Below are positions 38,033-46,960 of a DNA stretch of 64,000 nt, piece by piece (position 1 is the stretch's first letter; the number at the start of each line of letters is the position of its first letter). The position numbers and the translations under genes were made by a program. Below the pieces are notes generated by a model. The model was not told where the DNA came from. It did no database searches and saw nothing but the letters and a program-made list of their open reading frames with translations. This DNA is from RBC074 sp964470555. GTDB taxonomy: Bacteria; Acidobacteriota; Blastocatellia; RBC074. The stretch spans positions 1 to 64,000 of the forward strand of contig CAYYDG010000028.1 in the NCBI GenBank assembly GCA_964470555.1. The letters are read 5' to 3'.

Positions 38033-38458
38033 ATGTACATACTCGACACAGACCTCCTCAGTCTTCTGGGTCGAACCGATAGCCCGGCTTCACATAGGCT
38101 GCGGTTTCGTCTTTCCCGCCTGAAACCGGAAGAGAGGATCACCACAATCATCACCTTTGAAGAACAGATGCGCGGCTGGATGTCGCACCTGGCACAATCT
38201 CGATCACTCGCCAAACAAGTCGAAGCCTACCGACAACTTCGAGAGTTCTTGCTGCGGTATCTGAAAATCACTGTCCTGGAATTTGACGAAGCCGCCGCCG
38301 AAGAATTCGAGCGGCTGCAAAAAACGCGCATCCGCATCGGCACAATGGATTTGAAAATCGCCGCCATTGCCCTGGCTCATCACGCAACCTTGCTCACACG
38401 TAACAGCAAAGACTTCAGCAAAGTGCCGGGGCTGCACATCGAAGACTGGTCAGCCTGA
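38033..38458 (+). CDS. vapC: VapC-like PIN-domain ribonuclease toxin
   Basis: The 141-residue PIN domain has the first acidic residue in YILDTDLLSLL (residue 5 or 7), Glu in ITFEEQMRGW, Asp in GTMDLKIAAIAL (about 104) and the C-terminal TRNSKDFSKVPGL. VapC toxins cut RNA such as initiator tRNA. It is preceded directly by its antitoxin gene and followed by an 8-bp inverted repeat (38474-38481/38500-38507). Confidence 0.88.
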   Translation: MYILDTDLLSLLGRTDSPASHRLRFRLSRLKPEERITTIITFEEQMRGWMSHLAQSRSLAKQVEAYRQLREFLLRYLKITVLEFDEAAAEEFERLQKTRIRIGTMDLKIAAIALAHHATLLTRNSKDFSKVPGLHIEDWSA

Positions 38459-38526
38459 GCGATCAGAGCCGAGTACAACACAACTGTTGCACAACAACCG
38501 TGTTGTATATTTCAGGAGAAATCGCC

Positions 38527-38745
38527 GTGAGTTACGAAATCGCCCAACAACGTATCGCCGCCCGCCGCACCAATTCGCCGCGCCAGACTTTATCCAAACT
38601 CAAATTCACGAAATTGCCAATGCAGCCTTTTCAATTGCCAAGATTGATTGTGACAGCATTGGCCGACTTGCCGTCAATTGTCACGACGACATCCACCGAG
38701 CCGCGTCCGCGAAGCGATTCGGGAAGCTTGACGTTCAGTTGATCC
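38527..38745 (+). pseudogene. Possible remnant of a leucine-rich-repeat protein gene
   Basis: A GTG at about 38527 with AGGAG upstream opens a frame whose first ~35 residues (SYEIAQQRIAARR..., ...KLKFTKLP) resemble the start of LRR proteins of the form 'E.A..RI..A...G...LDLS...LT.LP'. The frame then enters the antisense of the CAP gene 3' end and loses the pattern. A truncated gene is a guess; it may also be chance. Confidence 0.25.
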
Positions 38746-39833
38746 ACGCCGACCAGCCGCGAATGCGCGCCGAGGAAGCTGACTTCGGCCTGAACGCCTC
38801 CGATCATCACACGGACGTTGGTCATGCTGCTGCGGCGACGAAGCCCGGTTCCATACAACACCAGAAAATTCGGCTTGGCGGCGGTTCCGACGCTCAGCAC
38901 GCGCGGCGTACCGTCAGAATTCCCAACCGGTTGAAAGCTTACGCCGTCGGCGGTGACCTGCGCGGCAGGAACGCCTTTTCCACTGGATAAAATCGTGAAG
39001 ATGCTGGGGCTGACGGTTTCAATCGTCACCGTTCCGTTGGCGATTTCGGTGCTGCCGCTCATGACCTTGACCGTCGCCACGCCCGGATCAACGTTCGTCG
39101 GCACAACATAATTGATCTGCGTCGGCGACACGTACAGCAACGGCGCGGACAGGTTGTTGACCATCACCGTCACGCCGTTCAGCGTCAACGGCAGCGGCAA
39201 GGAATTGGCCGACGCTGTGGATTGGCTGATTCCAGTCCCGAACGTGGCCACGATGGAATCGGGCGCAATGGTTTGCGCGTAACTGGCGGCATTGACCGTA
39301 CGTACGTTTTGCGTGACGCTACCACCGACCGGCAACAGCGTGTCCACAAAGCCGCCAAAGTTCGTCGTCCAATACCATTTGTAAGTCGTATTCGCCGAAT
39401 ACGCGCGGCTGATGCCCAACACATTGAAGTTTGGGTTCAACATCGCCGCGTTATGGCTGGGCGAATTGCGCCAGAGGTTGAAGGTGCGCGCCGCGTCGCC
39501 GTATCCGGCAGCGATGTTTTCTCCCTTGAAGGTGTTGTAGCCGTAACCAAACGCCGCCATTCGCGTGAACGGATCGCGCCCGGCGCTGTCCGTGTGGTTG
39601 AAGTAATTTTTCGCCGCCATATCGGCGCTCATCCAATCGGCGGCGCGCGTCAGCGCGGCAGAAACGCGCAAAGCTCCCAGCCCGTTTTGCGCGCGATAAT
39701 CGTTGATGAGTTTCAACACGCCTTGTTCTTCGGCATCAATCGTCGGCGTTTGAGCGATTGCCACGACCGGCATCGCCAATCCAAAAACCAAAAGGAAAAA
39801 AAAGAACCGAAAGCTGTTTCCGCGCCTGACCAT
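38631..39833 (-). CDS. Secreted CAP-domain protein with acidobacterial C-terminal domain
   Basis: ATG 39833 (MVRRGNSFRFF) follows GGAG by 7 nt and gives a signal peptide cleaved after AIAQ; the frame extends to 39887. The 400-residue product has a CAP/SCP domain (about 30-155: 'LINDYRAQNGLGAL', HTDSAGRDPF, GENIAAGYGD, 'HNAAMLNP') and a C-terminal ~220-residue domain of the TIGR03437 type ('SYAQTIAPDSIVATFGTG', 'YVSPTQINYVVP', 'LYGTGLR') known mainly from Acidobacteriota. Function is unknown; it is predicted to be exported. Confidence 0.88.
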   Translation of the reverse strand: MVRRGNSFRFFFFLLVFGLAMPVVAIAQTPTIDAEEQGVLKLINDYRAQNGLGALRVSAALTRAADWMSADMAAKNYFNHTDSAGRDPFTRMAAFGYGYNTFKGENIAAGYGDAARTFNLWRNSPSHNAAMLNPNFNVLGISRAYSANTTYKWYWTTNFGGFVDTLLPVGGSVTQNVRTVNAASYAQTIAPDSIVATFGTGISQSTASANSLPLPLTLNGVTVMVNNLSAPLLYVSPTQINYVVPTNVDPGVATVKVMSGSTEIANGTVTIETVSPSIFTILSSGKGVPAAQVTADGVSFQPVGNSDGTPRVLSVGTAAKPNFLVLYGTGLRRRSSMTNVRVMIGGVQAEVSFLGAHSRLVGVDQLNVKLPESLRGRGSVDVVVTIDGKSANAVTINLGN

Positions 39834-40192
39834 GAAGTTGCTCCATCCTGTTCGGCCCCAAGACAGACGTTTCCCTGCCTTTGGCACCAGGCGATTTTGG
39901 GATGCAGTTGGAATTGATTCACGCGCTCCGCAAACGGTGAGAAAATGTCGAAGCCGCGGCCAAACAGGGTCGGGAATGTTCGGACAAGGAACTGAATTTC
40001 AAGAGGGATGATTTCAGAAGCTTCAGGAAAAGGGGCTGGTGAAGCCGTCAGTGGGCACTCAGGGCTTGGGCACGGGCCATCTTTTAACACAAGCCGCGAA
40101 GTCAGGTAAATGCCCAAAATTTACACACCTCTTCCAGCGTGTATAATCCGCACTCAATCCCCTCAACCCAATTTTTCGGAGGCTACATAACC
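39834..40192 (+). other. Gap between the CAP gene and argG
   Basis: This 359-bp divergent gap holds the argG promoter (listed separately) and no gene. Open frames here are short and lack ribosome sites. Confidence 0.6.
40120..40147 (+). promoter_or_regulatory. Promoter of argG
   Basis: TTTACA (40120-40125), 16-bp spacer and a perfect TATAAT (40142-40147). Transcription should start near 40153. The alternative in-frame GTG of argG at 40139 lies within the -10, supporting the downstream TTG start. Confidence 0.7.
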
Positions 40193-41395
40193 TTGAGCAA
40201 TTCTGTGAAACGAGTCGCGCTGGCGTATTCGGGCGGACTCGATACCTCGATCATCATTCCCTGGCTGAAAGAAAATTATCACTGCGAAGTCGTCGCCATC
40301 GCGGGCGATGTCGGGCAAGCCGAAGAACTGGACGGTTTGACCGAAAAAGCGCTGAAAACCGGCGCGGTCGAATGTTACGTCGAAGACCTGCGCCACGAAT
40401 TCATCACCGAATACATCTGGCCTACGTTGAAAGCCGGAGCCGTTTACGAACACAAATACCTGCTCGGCACTTCGTTCGCGCGGCCTGTGATCGCCAAACG
40501 TCAGGTCGAAATCGCCAAACAAACCGGTTGCACCGCGCTGGCGCACGGCTGCACCGGCAAAGGCAACGACCAGGTTCGTTTCGAACTGACGTTCAAAGCG
40601 CTGGCGCCCGAAATGGAAGTCATCGCCCCGTGGCGCGAATGGGACATCGTTTCGCGCGAAGACGCGATTGATTACGCCACCGAACGCCAGATTCCGATCA
40701 CCGCCAGCCGCGAAAAGATTTATTCGCACGACCGGAACATCTGGCACCTCTCGCACGAAGGCGGCATTCTGGAAGACCCGGCCAACGAACCCGACGAAGC
40801 GATGTTTGAACTGACGGTTTCGCCGTTCACGGCTCCTGACACGCCGGAATATGTCGAAATCGGCTTTGAAAGCGGCATCCCGGTTTCGGTCAACGGCGAA
40901 GCGCTCGATCCGATTCCGTTGATTGAAAAACTGAACGAAATTGGCGGTCGGCACGGCTGCGGACGAATTGACCTGGTGGAAAACCGTCTGGTCGGCATGA
41001 AATCGCGTGGCGTGTATGAAACTCCGGGCGGAACGTTGTTGCTGGCCGCGTTGCGCGAACTGGAATCGCTCTGCCTCGACCGCGAATCGGCGCATTACAA
41101 AGAAGTCATCGCGCACAAATATGCCGAGATGGTTTACTTCGGCCAGTGGTTCACGCCGCTGCGCGAAGCGATTGACGCATTCGTCAACGTGCTGATGGCT
41201 CCGGTCAGCGGCACGTGCAAATTGAAGCTGTACAAAGGCAACGTCATCGTCGCCGGACGCACTTCGCCGAACACGCTGTATCGCCCCGATCTGGCTTCGT
41301 TCACGATGGGCGCCAGCTACGACCAAAAAGACGCCGCAGGCTTCATCAACATTCTGGGCTTGCCGTTGAAGGTCAAAGCTCTGACGCAAAAATAA
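40193..41395 (+). CDS. argG: Argininosuccinate synthase
   Basis: The TTG at 40193 is chosen: CGGAGG lies 9 nt upstream and LSNSVKRVALAYSGGLDTSI matches the family; a GTG at 40139 is inside the promoter. The 400-residue enzyme ligates citrulline and aspartate with ATP. The P-loop AYSGGLDTS is near residue 10, and 'HGCTGKGNDQVRFE' and 'ENRLVGMKSRGVYE' are intact. It appears monocistronic; no argH lies next to it. Confidence 0.96.
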   Translation: MSNSVKRVALAYSGGLDTSIIIPWLKENYHCEVVAIAGDVGQAEELDGLTEKALKTGAVECYVEDLRHEFITEYIWPTLKAGAVYEHKYLLGTSFARPVIAKRQVEIAKQTGCTALAHGCTGKGNDQVRFELTFKALAPEMEVIAPWREWDIVSREDAIDYATERQIPITASREKIYSHDRNIWHLSHEGGILEDPANEPDEAMFELTVSPFTAPDTPEYVEIGFESGIPVSVNGEALDPIPLIEKLNEIGGRHGCGRIDLVENRLVGMKSRGVYETPGGTLLLAALRELESLCLDRESAHYKEVIAHKYAEMVYFGQWFTPLREAIDAFVNVLMAPVSGTCKLKLYKGNVIVAGRTSPNTLYRPDLASFTMGASYDQKDAAGFINILGLPLKVKALTQK

Positions 41396-41402
41396 CTCGA
41401 CA

Positions 41403-41515
41403 TTTGGAGTGCGGTGGCTCGACACCGCTTTACGTTCGCCACAGCGAATGTCTTTGTACCGAGACAATCTGTCAACAAACGCCAAAGCTACGTCAAGCCG
41501 CAGCACTCCAAACAG
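41403..41515. repeat. Palindromic interspersed element (MITE-like)
   Basis: Outer ends TTTGGAGTG (41403-41411) and CACTCCAAA (about 41505-41513) are inverted; the left part holds a GCGGTG/CACCGC hairpin. The 14-bp right end CAGCACTCCAAACA is identical to that at 16939-16952. It fills the gap after argG and before the lipoprotein gene. Confidence 0.6.
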
Positions 41516-41527
41516 AAAGGAAGTTCA

Positions 41528-42355
41528 ATGATTCGATTGGCAATTCACAGTCGCAACCTCGCCCCCAAATCTCCCCGAACAATTCTTCTTTCGCTTCTGC
41601 TGCTCGCATCTGTGACCGTCGCTTGCAGTAATTCTTCCTCAAGCCCAAATTCCAGCACGTCGCCCAGCGCGCCAGCGGCGACTTCATCAGGCGGCAGCGG
41701 CGAAGCTTTTGAAGGTTTGATTACTTCCAAAATGACGACCGGCAATCAGCAGATGGAAATCAAATACGCCGTCAAAGGATCGCGCACGCGCATCGAAACG
41801 CAACTTGCCGCAGGCGGAACGCAGATGGGCGTTGTGCTGATGGATTTCGCCACCGGCACGCAAACAATGCTGATTCCCCAAATGAAAAGCTACACGACCA
41901 TCAATTGGAACAATCAGGGCGGCATCAAAAACATGGCCGAAAACATGGCTGGGGACGCTTCGTTCAAAGCTACGCCGACCGGCAAAACCGAGACCATTGC
42001 CGGTCACAGTTGCACTCACTGGATTCTGGGCGAAAAACAGGACACCGATGCTTGTCTGGCAAAAGGCTTGGGCTATTTTGGCGGCGGAGGCGATTCGGGC
42101 AGTGTGTTTGAAAAACTTCGCAATTTCGCGCTCGGCGACAAAGCCAAAGCCGCACTGCAATCCAATCCCGAATTCCTGCAATTTATCGAAGGCGGAGTCT
42201 TTCCGTTGAAACTGTCCATAATAGAAAACGGTCAATCGCGCGCCTTGATGGAAGTCACAAGCGTCGAACGAAAATCGCTGGACGATTCGTTTTTCGCCAT
42301 TCCATCGGACTTCAAGAAAATGGAAATTCCAGGAATGCCAATGGGGAAGAAATAA
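41528..42355 (+). CDS. DUF4412-like lipoprotein
   Basis: ATG 41528 follows AAAGGAAG; the frame extends upstream only through the repeat element. The 275-residue product has an N-terminal signal with a lipobox-like end VTVAC (Cys at about residue 32), a Ser/Pro-rich linker, and a domain built of strands including 'ITSKMTTGNQQMEIKYAVKGSRTRIE' in two parts, 'IPQMKSYTTI' and 'TIAGHSCTHW', typical of DUF4412 proteins. The -3 residue (Thr) is not the best lipobox fit. Function unknown. Confidence 0.75.
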   Translation: MIRLAIHSRNLAPKSPRTILLSLLLLASVTVACSNSSSSPNSSTSPSAPAATSSGGSGEAFEGLITSKMTTGNQQMEIKYAVKGSRTRIETQLAAGGTQMGVVLMDFATGTQTMLIPQMKSYTTINWNNQGGIKNMAENMAGDASFKATPTGKTETIAGHSCTHWILGEKQDTDACLAKGLGYFGGGGDSGSVFEKLRNFALGDKAKAALQSNPEFLQFIEGGVFPLKLSIIENGQSRALMEVTSVERKSLDDSFFAIPSDFKKMEIPGMPMGKK

Positions 42356-42387
42356 GTTTGAATGAGAACCGGCAAGCTTGATGGCTT

Positions 42388-43629
42388 TCACTGTTGCAAA
42401 CCGACGCAACTGAAATCTGCCGACGGATAATGCCTGGCCAACGCCGTTATGCGCGCTTTTTGACTGGCCGAGAGCAGTTCACCACGTCCGGCGACGCCTT
42501 TGTTGAACCGATTGCGGCGCGTATCGCCTTCGGTCGTGGCAACTATGTGTTCGATGGTCGCGCGGTCTGCGCTTAGGCCGTAAAACTTCAACAACCGTTC
42601 CGCCGTTCCGGCTTTGTCGCGGATCATGTCTTCATAACGCAGCCAATGCACTTCCAATCGTTTGTCGGATTCGGCGCGTTGCCACGAAGAAATGAACTGG
42701 AAATACCACGGCAACACGTTGTCAATAATCAGGTCGGTTTGCTGTTCTTCGGCGGAATTGTCGAAATCCCGGCGATTGTAATAAGTCGTTTCGCTGAAGC
42801 CCGTGCGGTAAAAATCGCGCAAACTGATGGTGGTGTCGTAAATGTTTCGCACCAGCACGATGGGGCGAATGCCAAAGGCTTGCATGACCTGGATGTTTGC
42901 TTCAGAAGCGCGGCAGTGTTGTTGCGTGACGGTGTTCGTTTTGCCGAATTTGACCCAGATCGGCAGATCGAGTTCGTGTTCGTTTTGCAGCGCGGCAAAG
43001 ACCGAAAAGATCGGGCGGAACTTGGTCAACGCCACCATGACATTTTTCAAAAAGGTCGAACCGCTTTTCGGCGCGCAGGCGATGAAAATGTGTTTGCCCA
43101 ACTGTTCCGGGCGATAAGCGGTCGTGTAATCGCTCAATCGCGCCGGTTCTTTGGTGTAAGCCAGCGCATTCGTCAAACTGACGTAATACGTGGGACAGGG
43201 TTCGATGGAAATCGCTTTTCTCAGCAACGGCAGCGAAACCGCGTATTGATTGTTGCGATTGAAAATCAGCGCGATGTTATGAAAAACATCGGCGAAATGA
43301 CCGCGCATTTCTTTGTCCTGCAACCAATGGCCGCGCAATTCCAGCGTCATGGCTTCCTGCGCCAATTGACTGGTGATGGCGACATCGGTGCGATCCCGCA
43401 CCAATTTATCAATGCGACGTTTGTAGGCCGTGGCCAGGTTTTGCACGATGGCGTCATAACCCGGCAATCGCGGTTGCGCTTTTTGCAGCAACTGTTTGAA
43501 CAGGATCAGCGCCGTTTCAGCATCGCCCTGATTTAGCTTGGCCGTGGCGATTTCGAAATCGTTTCGAATCTGCATGGCCAGCCCTTGATCCTGTCGAGCG
43601 GTAAAATGCTGTTGTCTTCCCTTTCCCAT
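42388..43629 (-). CDS. TPR-sulfotransferase
   Basis: ATG 43629 follows AGGAAG and starts 4 bp past the upstream gene's stop. The 413-residue protein has an N-terminal helical/TPR-like part (about residues 15-165) and a sulfotransferase domain: 5'-phosphosulfate loop APKSGSTFL (about 190-198) and 3'-phosphate motif RNIYDTTISLRDFY (about 265-278). It would transfer sulfate from PAPS to an unknown acceptor (glycan, peptide or lipid). It is the last gene of a three-gene minus-strand unit. Confidence 0.8.
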   Translation of the reverse strand: MGKGRQQHFTARQDQGLAMQIRNDFEIATAKLNQGDAETALILFKQLLQKAQPRLPGYDAIVQNLATAYKRRIDKLVRDRTDVAITSQLAQEAMTLELRGHWLQDKEMRGHFADVFHNIALIFNRNNQYAVSLPLLRKAISIEPCPTYYVSLTNALAYTKEPARLSDYTTAYRPEQLGKHIFIACAPKSGSTFLKNVMVALTKFRPIFSVFAALQNEHELDLPIWVKFGKTNTVTQQHCRASEANIQVMQAFGIRPIVLVRNIYDTTISLRDFYRTGFSETTYYNRRDFDNSAEEQQTDLIIDNVLPWYFQFISSWQRAESDKRLEVHWLRYEDMIRDKAGTAERLLKFYGLSADRATIEHIVATTEGDTRRNRFNKGVAGRGELLSASQKARITALARHYPSADFSCVGLQQ

Positions 43630-43633
43630 AAGG

Positions 43634-44713
43634 TTACTTCCTGAAAAAAGCTTCGACGCGCGGGCGCAAGTTGGCGTCAATCGCCGCTTCGGTAGTTTCC
43701 GTAGGCATGCCTTTCAACAGCCGCCAGCGTTCAACGTGTTCAATGGCTTTTCCGGGCGCGATTTTTTGCAGCGGGCCAAGCGTTTCAACTTCCAACATGT
43801 CCTTGTTCGTGAAAGTCTCGAAATTGCTGCCGCCATCGGGGTACGACTTCCCTTCCTGATAATCGAAGGCTTTGACGAACAACGTGCCGTTGTTCAAATA
43901 CCCGACCCAACCCATCTTGTGCGCCAAACCGAGTTTGGTTGGTTTTTTGGCTGCTTTGTCCTGTCTCAAGGTGATGTACCGCGTTCCAAATCGCCAGCGC
44001 GGATCGGCCAAATCGGTAAACGGCCAGACAATCAAATTCTGGTTCGGCGCAAATCCGCGGTAGTCAGGTTTTTCGCCCGGCTCCAGCGATCCCGGATGCG
44101 CGATTTTTTCGGGCAACGGAATGATCGCCACGCCGCCCTGAGCCATGACGGTCAATACCCACGGAGCCAGTTCGACGGCTTTCGTGCCTTTGTTGCGAAG
44201 CCTGTGCGTCAAAGTCACGCCTGTGCCTTCGGCGTCCAGCGCGACGTCTATTTCTTTCTGAATGCCGGTGAGTTTTTCGATGGGTTGAATCAACCGAACA
44301 GCCGTTTCGCCGAGTTTTTCATGCTTGATGGGTGAATTGTCCAGCACGTAGGTTCGCACAGGGTCTTCCGGTGCATGCCATAGCCTATGACCACCGCGAA
44401 TTTGCCAGGAATCTTCGCCGGATTTTCCCAACTGCTCTTCGTATTCCTTGAAGACGTTCGTTTCGCCGACAAAGCCATAACGCATCACGCGCGGCCCTAC
44501 ATCCAGCGTCAGAATCAGATCAACCGTTCCATTGGTGAGTTGCAGATTGTTCTGCCAACCTTTGTAAGCGACATTTTGCATGATGACTTTCGGGATCGCG
44601 TTGGTCGAAGGCGAAAAGTTCAATGCCGCGGCAATGGCCAGCAGAACCAGAGCAATCAACCAGACCAGATGGCGTCGCCGCGAAGTGAAATGACCGCGAA
44701 ACGTGTTTTGCAC
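43634..44713 (-). CDS. Membrane-anchored mutarotase-like hypothetical protein
   Basis: GTG 44713 with GAGAGG 6 nt upstream is preferred over a TTG at 44752. The 359-residue product has a basic N-terminus, one membrane helix (about 17-34), and an extracytoplasmic beta-rich domain with features of galactose-mutarotase/carbohydrate-binding folds ('LTLDVGPRVMRYGF', 'HRLWHAPED', 'LTHRLRNKGTKAVELAPW'). DUF4380-like is my best guess. Its place between the HEPN-like and sulfotransferase genes suggests a glycan-related task (inference). Confidence 0.65.
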   Translation of the reverse strand: MQNTFRGHFTSRRRHLVWLIALVLLAIAAALNFSPSTNAIPKVIMQNVAYKGWQNNLQLTNGTVDLILTLDVGPRVMRYGFVGETNVFKEYEEQLGKSGEDSWQIRGGHRLWHAPEDPVRTYVLDNSPIKHEKLGETAVRLIQPIEKLTGIQKEIDVALDAEGTGVTLTHRLRNKGTKAVELAPWVLTVMAQGGVAIIPLPEKIAHPGSLEPGEKPDYRGFAPNQNLIVWPFTDLADPRWRFGTRYITLRQDKAAKKPTKLGLAHKMGWVGYLNNGTLFVKAFDYQEGKSYPDGGSNFETFTNKDMLEVETLGPLQKIAPGKAIEHVERWRLLKGMPTETTEAAIDANLRPRVEAFFRK

Positions 44714-44766
44714 AGGTGTCCTCTCAAAAAACTTTTGGGCGGCGAGTTCCAATCGCCTTGTTCAAT

Positions 44767-46005
44767 TTAGTTGGAATCAGGTCGCGGGCGAACTCTTGAA
44801 TCCGGATTGCCCGTATCCGAATTTGGTGGATTTGGCGGCGGATACGGCGTAGGCGTTGAGCTTGGCTCCGGTTTCGGAGTCGCGTCCGCAGCTATTTTGG
44901 CTTCTTCGAATTTTTGTTGCGCTTGCAGCGCATTCTGTTTCGCCGTTGCCGAATCGCCATTTTTCAAAGCTGTTTCCGCCAACCGTCGCAGATTTTCCGC
45001 TTCCTGCCATGCTCCCGTTGCGTATTGCGGAGCCTGGGCGGCGTTGGCCGCGTCACGGGCCTTTTTCATTTCGTCAAAAAATTGCTGCGCGTCTTTGCGT
45101 TCGGTTTCTTTCAACGCCAATTCGTCGCCGACACCCAGCACACGGCGGTAAAGCGGTTCGGCTTCCTTGAACTTGCCCTGGTTGAAAGCGATTTCAGCGT
45201 CGCGCCAGGCGGAATCGGCTTCGATGACTTTGGCGGCAAAAACGGGTTTGTTGCCGTAACTTCGTCGAATCGTTTTCAACGCGCTTTCGGCCTGAGTTCG
45301 CGTGATTCGCGTTTCCTCTTCGGAACCGTAGAGCTTTTCATTGATCAAATGCCAGGCGGGCTTGGCCAGAAACAGCGCGGCAGCCAGCAGCGCGATGGCA
45401 ATCGCAACGTTGCGAATCGTGTTCGTCGAAACTTTGTGATCGGGTTGTTGAGGGGTCATGGTTGGCCTTGGGGTAACTTTGGTCGTGTACGACGGTGACG
45501 AATTGGCCGCGGCAGTCGGCGTCAACGGCATGGAGTTGGTCGGCGCGGACTGGTTGGCGGAACTAAAATTCGGCGTAGGAGGAGCGGGCGGCAACTGCGA
45601 TGTCGTCACGGCTCGCGTCGGAGCGGAAGCGATTTCCACCGCCGAAGCGAACACTTCCACCCGCACGCTCTGCGGGATATTCACATGCTGGCGAAGCTCT
45701 TTGACGGCTTTGAGCAGGTGACTGACGGCGCGTTGGATTTCGGCTTGGGTTACGTCCGAAGCTCTGGCATGAACTATGTTGTTTCGCACGCCAAGTCCAA
45801 AAAAGACATCCGGCGGATTTGCAAACAAAGGGCGGTTGGCGTCCACACGTTCGCCGACCGTCGCAGGTTTGCCATCCTTGCCTAGCTGGTTCGGATTGAC
45901 AAAATTCAACAGGAATTCCAGCAACGACACCAGTTGAATGACCTGCGAAACAGGGTTTTTCTCCTGCTCGATTTGTTTAACCGAATAAACTCCTGGGGGA
46001 AGCAT
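44767..46005 (-). CDS. HEPN-like cytoplasmic domain fused to a membrane helix and helical domain
   Basis: The 412-residue product has three parts. Residues 1-110 are helical and contain RNNIVH (Arg74-His79), the R-x4-H pattern of HEPN domains, followed by a long helix. Residues 130-195 are Pro/Ser/Thr-rich. A membrane helix spans about 199-216. Residues 230-375 form a TPR-like helical domain (EAEPLYRRVL and 'ATAKQNALQAQQKFEEAK'), then a Pro-rich tail. GAGGTG precedes ATG 46005. It heads the unit with the mutarotase-like and sulfotransferase genes. HEPN domains may be ribonucleases; activity here is unproven. Confidence 0.6.
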   Translation of the reverse strand: MLPPGVYSVKQIEQEKNPVSQVIQLVSLLEFLLNFVNPNQLGKDGKPATVGERVDANRPLFANPPDVFFGLGVRNNIVHARASDVTQAEIQRAVSHLLKAVKELRQHVNIPQSVRVEVFASAVEIASAPTRAVTTSQLPPAPPTPNFSSANQSAPTNSMPLTPTAAANSSPSYTTKVTPRPTMTPQQPDHKVSTNTIRNVAIAIALLAAALFLAKPAWHLINEKLYGSEEETRITRTQAESALKTIRRSYGNKPVFAAKVIEADSAWRDAEIAFNQGKFKEAEPLYRRVLGVGDELALKETERKDAQQFFDEMKKARDAANAAQAPQYATGAWQEAENLRRLAETALKNGDSATAKQNALQAQQKFEEAKIAADATPKPEPSSTPTPYPPPNPPNSDTGNPDSRVRPRPDSN

Positions 46006-46295
46006 TCTTCACCTCTCGAAATAGTTGCTTGTGCGATTTGCTTGGCCGAATGATGGCCGCGTGAACGATACTGACCGGGTGGGAATTCGTCAATTCCATC
46101 AGGTCAGACAAAGGGCAAACTGCGCAGGAATGACTCTTTGCAATGCCAAGTCTTTTATATCAGACAAAAATTTGTAACCATAAAGGTCATTCTCCCGACT
46201 TAGAGCATGCGGGAACTTGATTTCGCTTTTCCGCAACACGACTCAGTAACCCCGAAAAAGGTTCGCTGTCGGCTAAACCGGATAAATCAGGCTTG

Positions 46296-46928
46296 ATGAT
46301 TCGAATGGCTGAAAAATCTGAATCTGAGGTCGTCAGAACGTCCCAACCGCAGGTTCGAGAAAGAACAGACGATGAATTGGTTGCCGCTGCTCGCACTGGC
46401 GACGAGGCAGCCTTTACCCAACTGTTCAAACGGCATAACAGTCTGGTTTCCCGATTGGGGTACAGGTTCTTTTCCCGACGCGAGCAGGTCGAGGAAATCA
46501 TTCAGGAAGCGTTTGTGAAGGCCTATCTGGCGCTGGACAATTATCAGGGAGGCCACGAAAAATCTTTTGTCTCGTGGCTGGCCCGGATTACAGTGCATGC
46601 TTGTTACGACGAATTGAGACGAATCAAAAAGCGCAGTGAAAGCCGCTTGGGCGACTTAAGTCAGGAGGAGGAGGAGTTTTTGACCGAGCGGTTGCGCGAC
46701 GTGAGCGCGGGAAGCAACGTCGAAGGCGCTGCTATTTCCCGCGACTTGGCTGGAAAGCTTCTTTCTCGATTAAAGCCAGAAGACAGAGTGGTGCTGACGC
46801 TGCTCAAACAAGAAGAACTTTCCATTGCCGAAATTGCCGAACTAACTGGATGGACATCCGCTAAAGTAAAAATGCGGTCACACCGCGCCCAACAAGGGTT
46901 AAGGCGTGTGCTGAGAAAATTTGTGTGA
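46296..46928 (+). CDS. ECF-subfamily RNA polymerase sigma factor
   Basis: ATG 46296 is taken; a TTG just before it and an ATG at 46305 are alternatives. The 210-residue protein has region 2 (about 35-105: 'DEAAFTQLFKRHNSLVSRLGYRFF', 'EEIIQEAFVKAYLALDNY') and region 4 with a helix-turn-helix (about 155-205: 'LSIAEIAELTGWTSAKVKMRSHRA'). It is followed by a probable anti-sigma gene 32 bp downstream. A GGAACTT at about 46210-46216 resembles an ECF -35 but no -10 fits. The 290-bp gap to the divergent gene holds no gene. Confidence 0.9.
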   Translation: MIRMAEKSESEVVRTSQPQVRERTDDELVAAARTGDEAAFTQLFKRHNSLVSRLGYRFFSRREQVEEIIQEAFVKAYLALDNYQGGHEKSFVSWLARITVHACYDELRRIKKRSESRLGDLSQEEEEFLTERLRDVSAGSNVEGAAISRDLAGKLLSRLKPEDRVVLTLLKQEELSIAEIAELTGWTSAKVKMRSHRAQQGLRRVLRKFV

Positions 46929-46960
46929 ATCGCACTGGATCGAACGATAGGAGTGAATTT

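Noticed and set aside
40163..41506. 447-residue minus-strand frame opposite argG
   Set aside because: Mirror frame of a well-supported gene; composition (Phe/Arg/Asp-rich, few motifs) is typical of antisense of GAA/GCC-rich codons.
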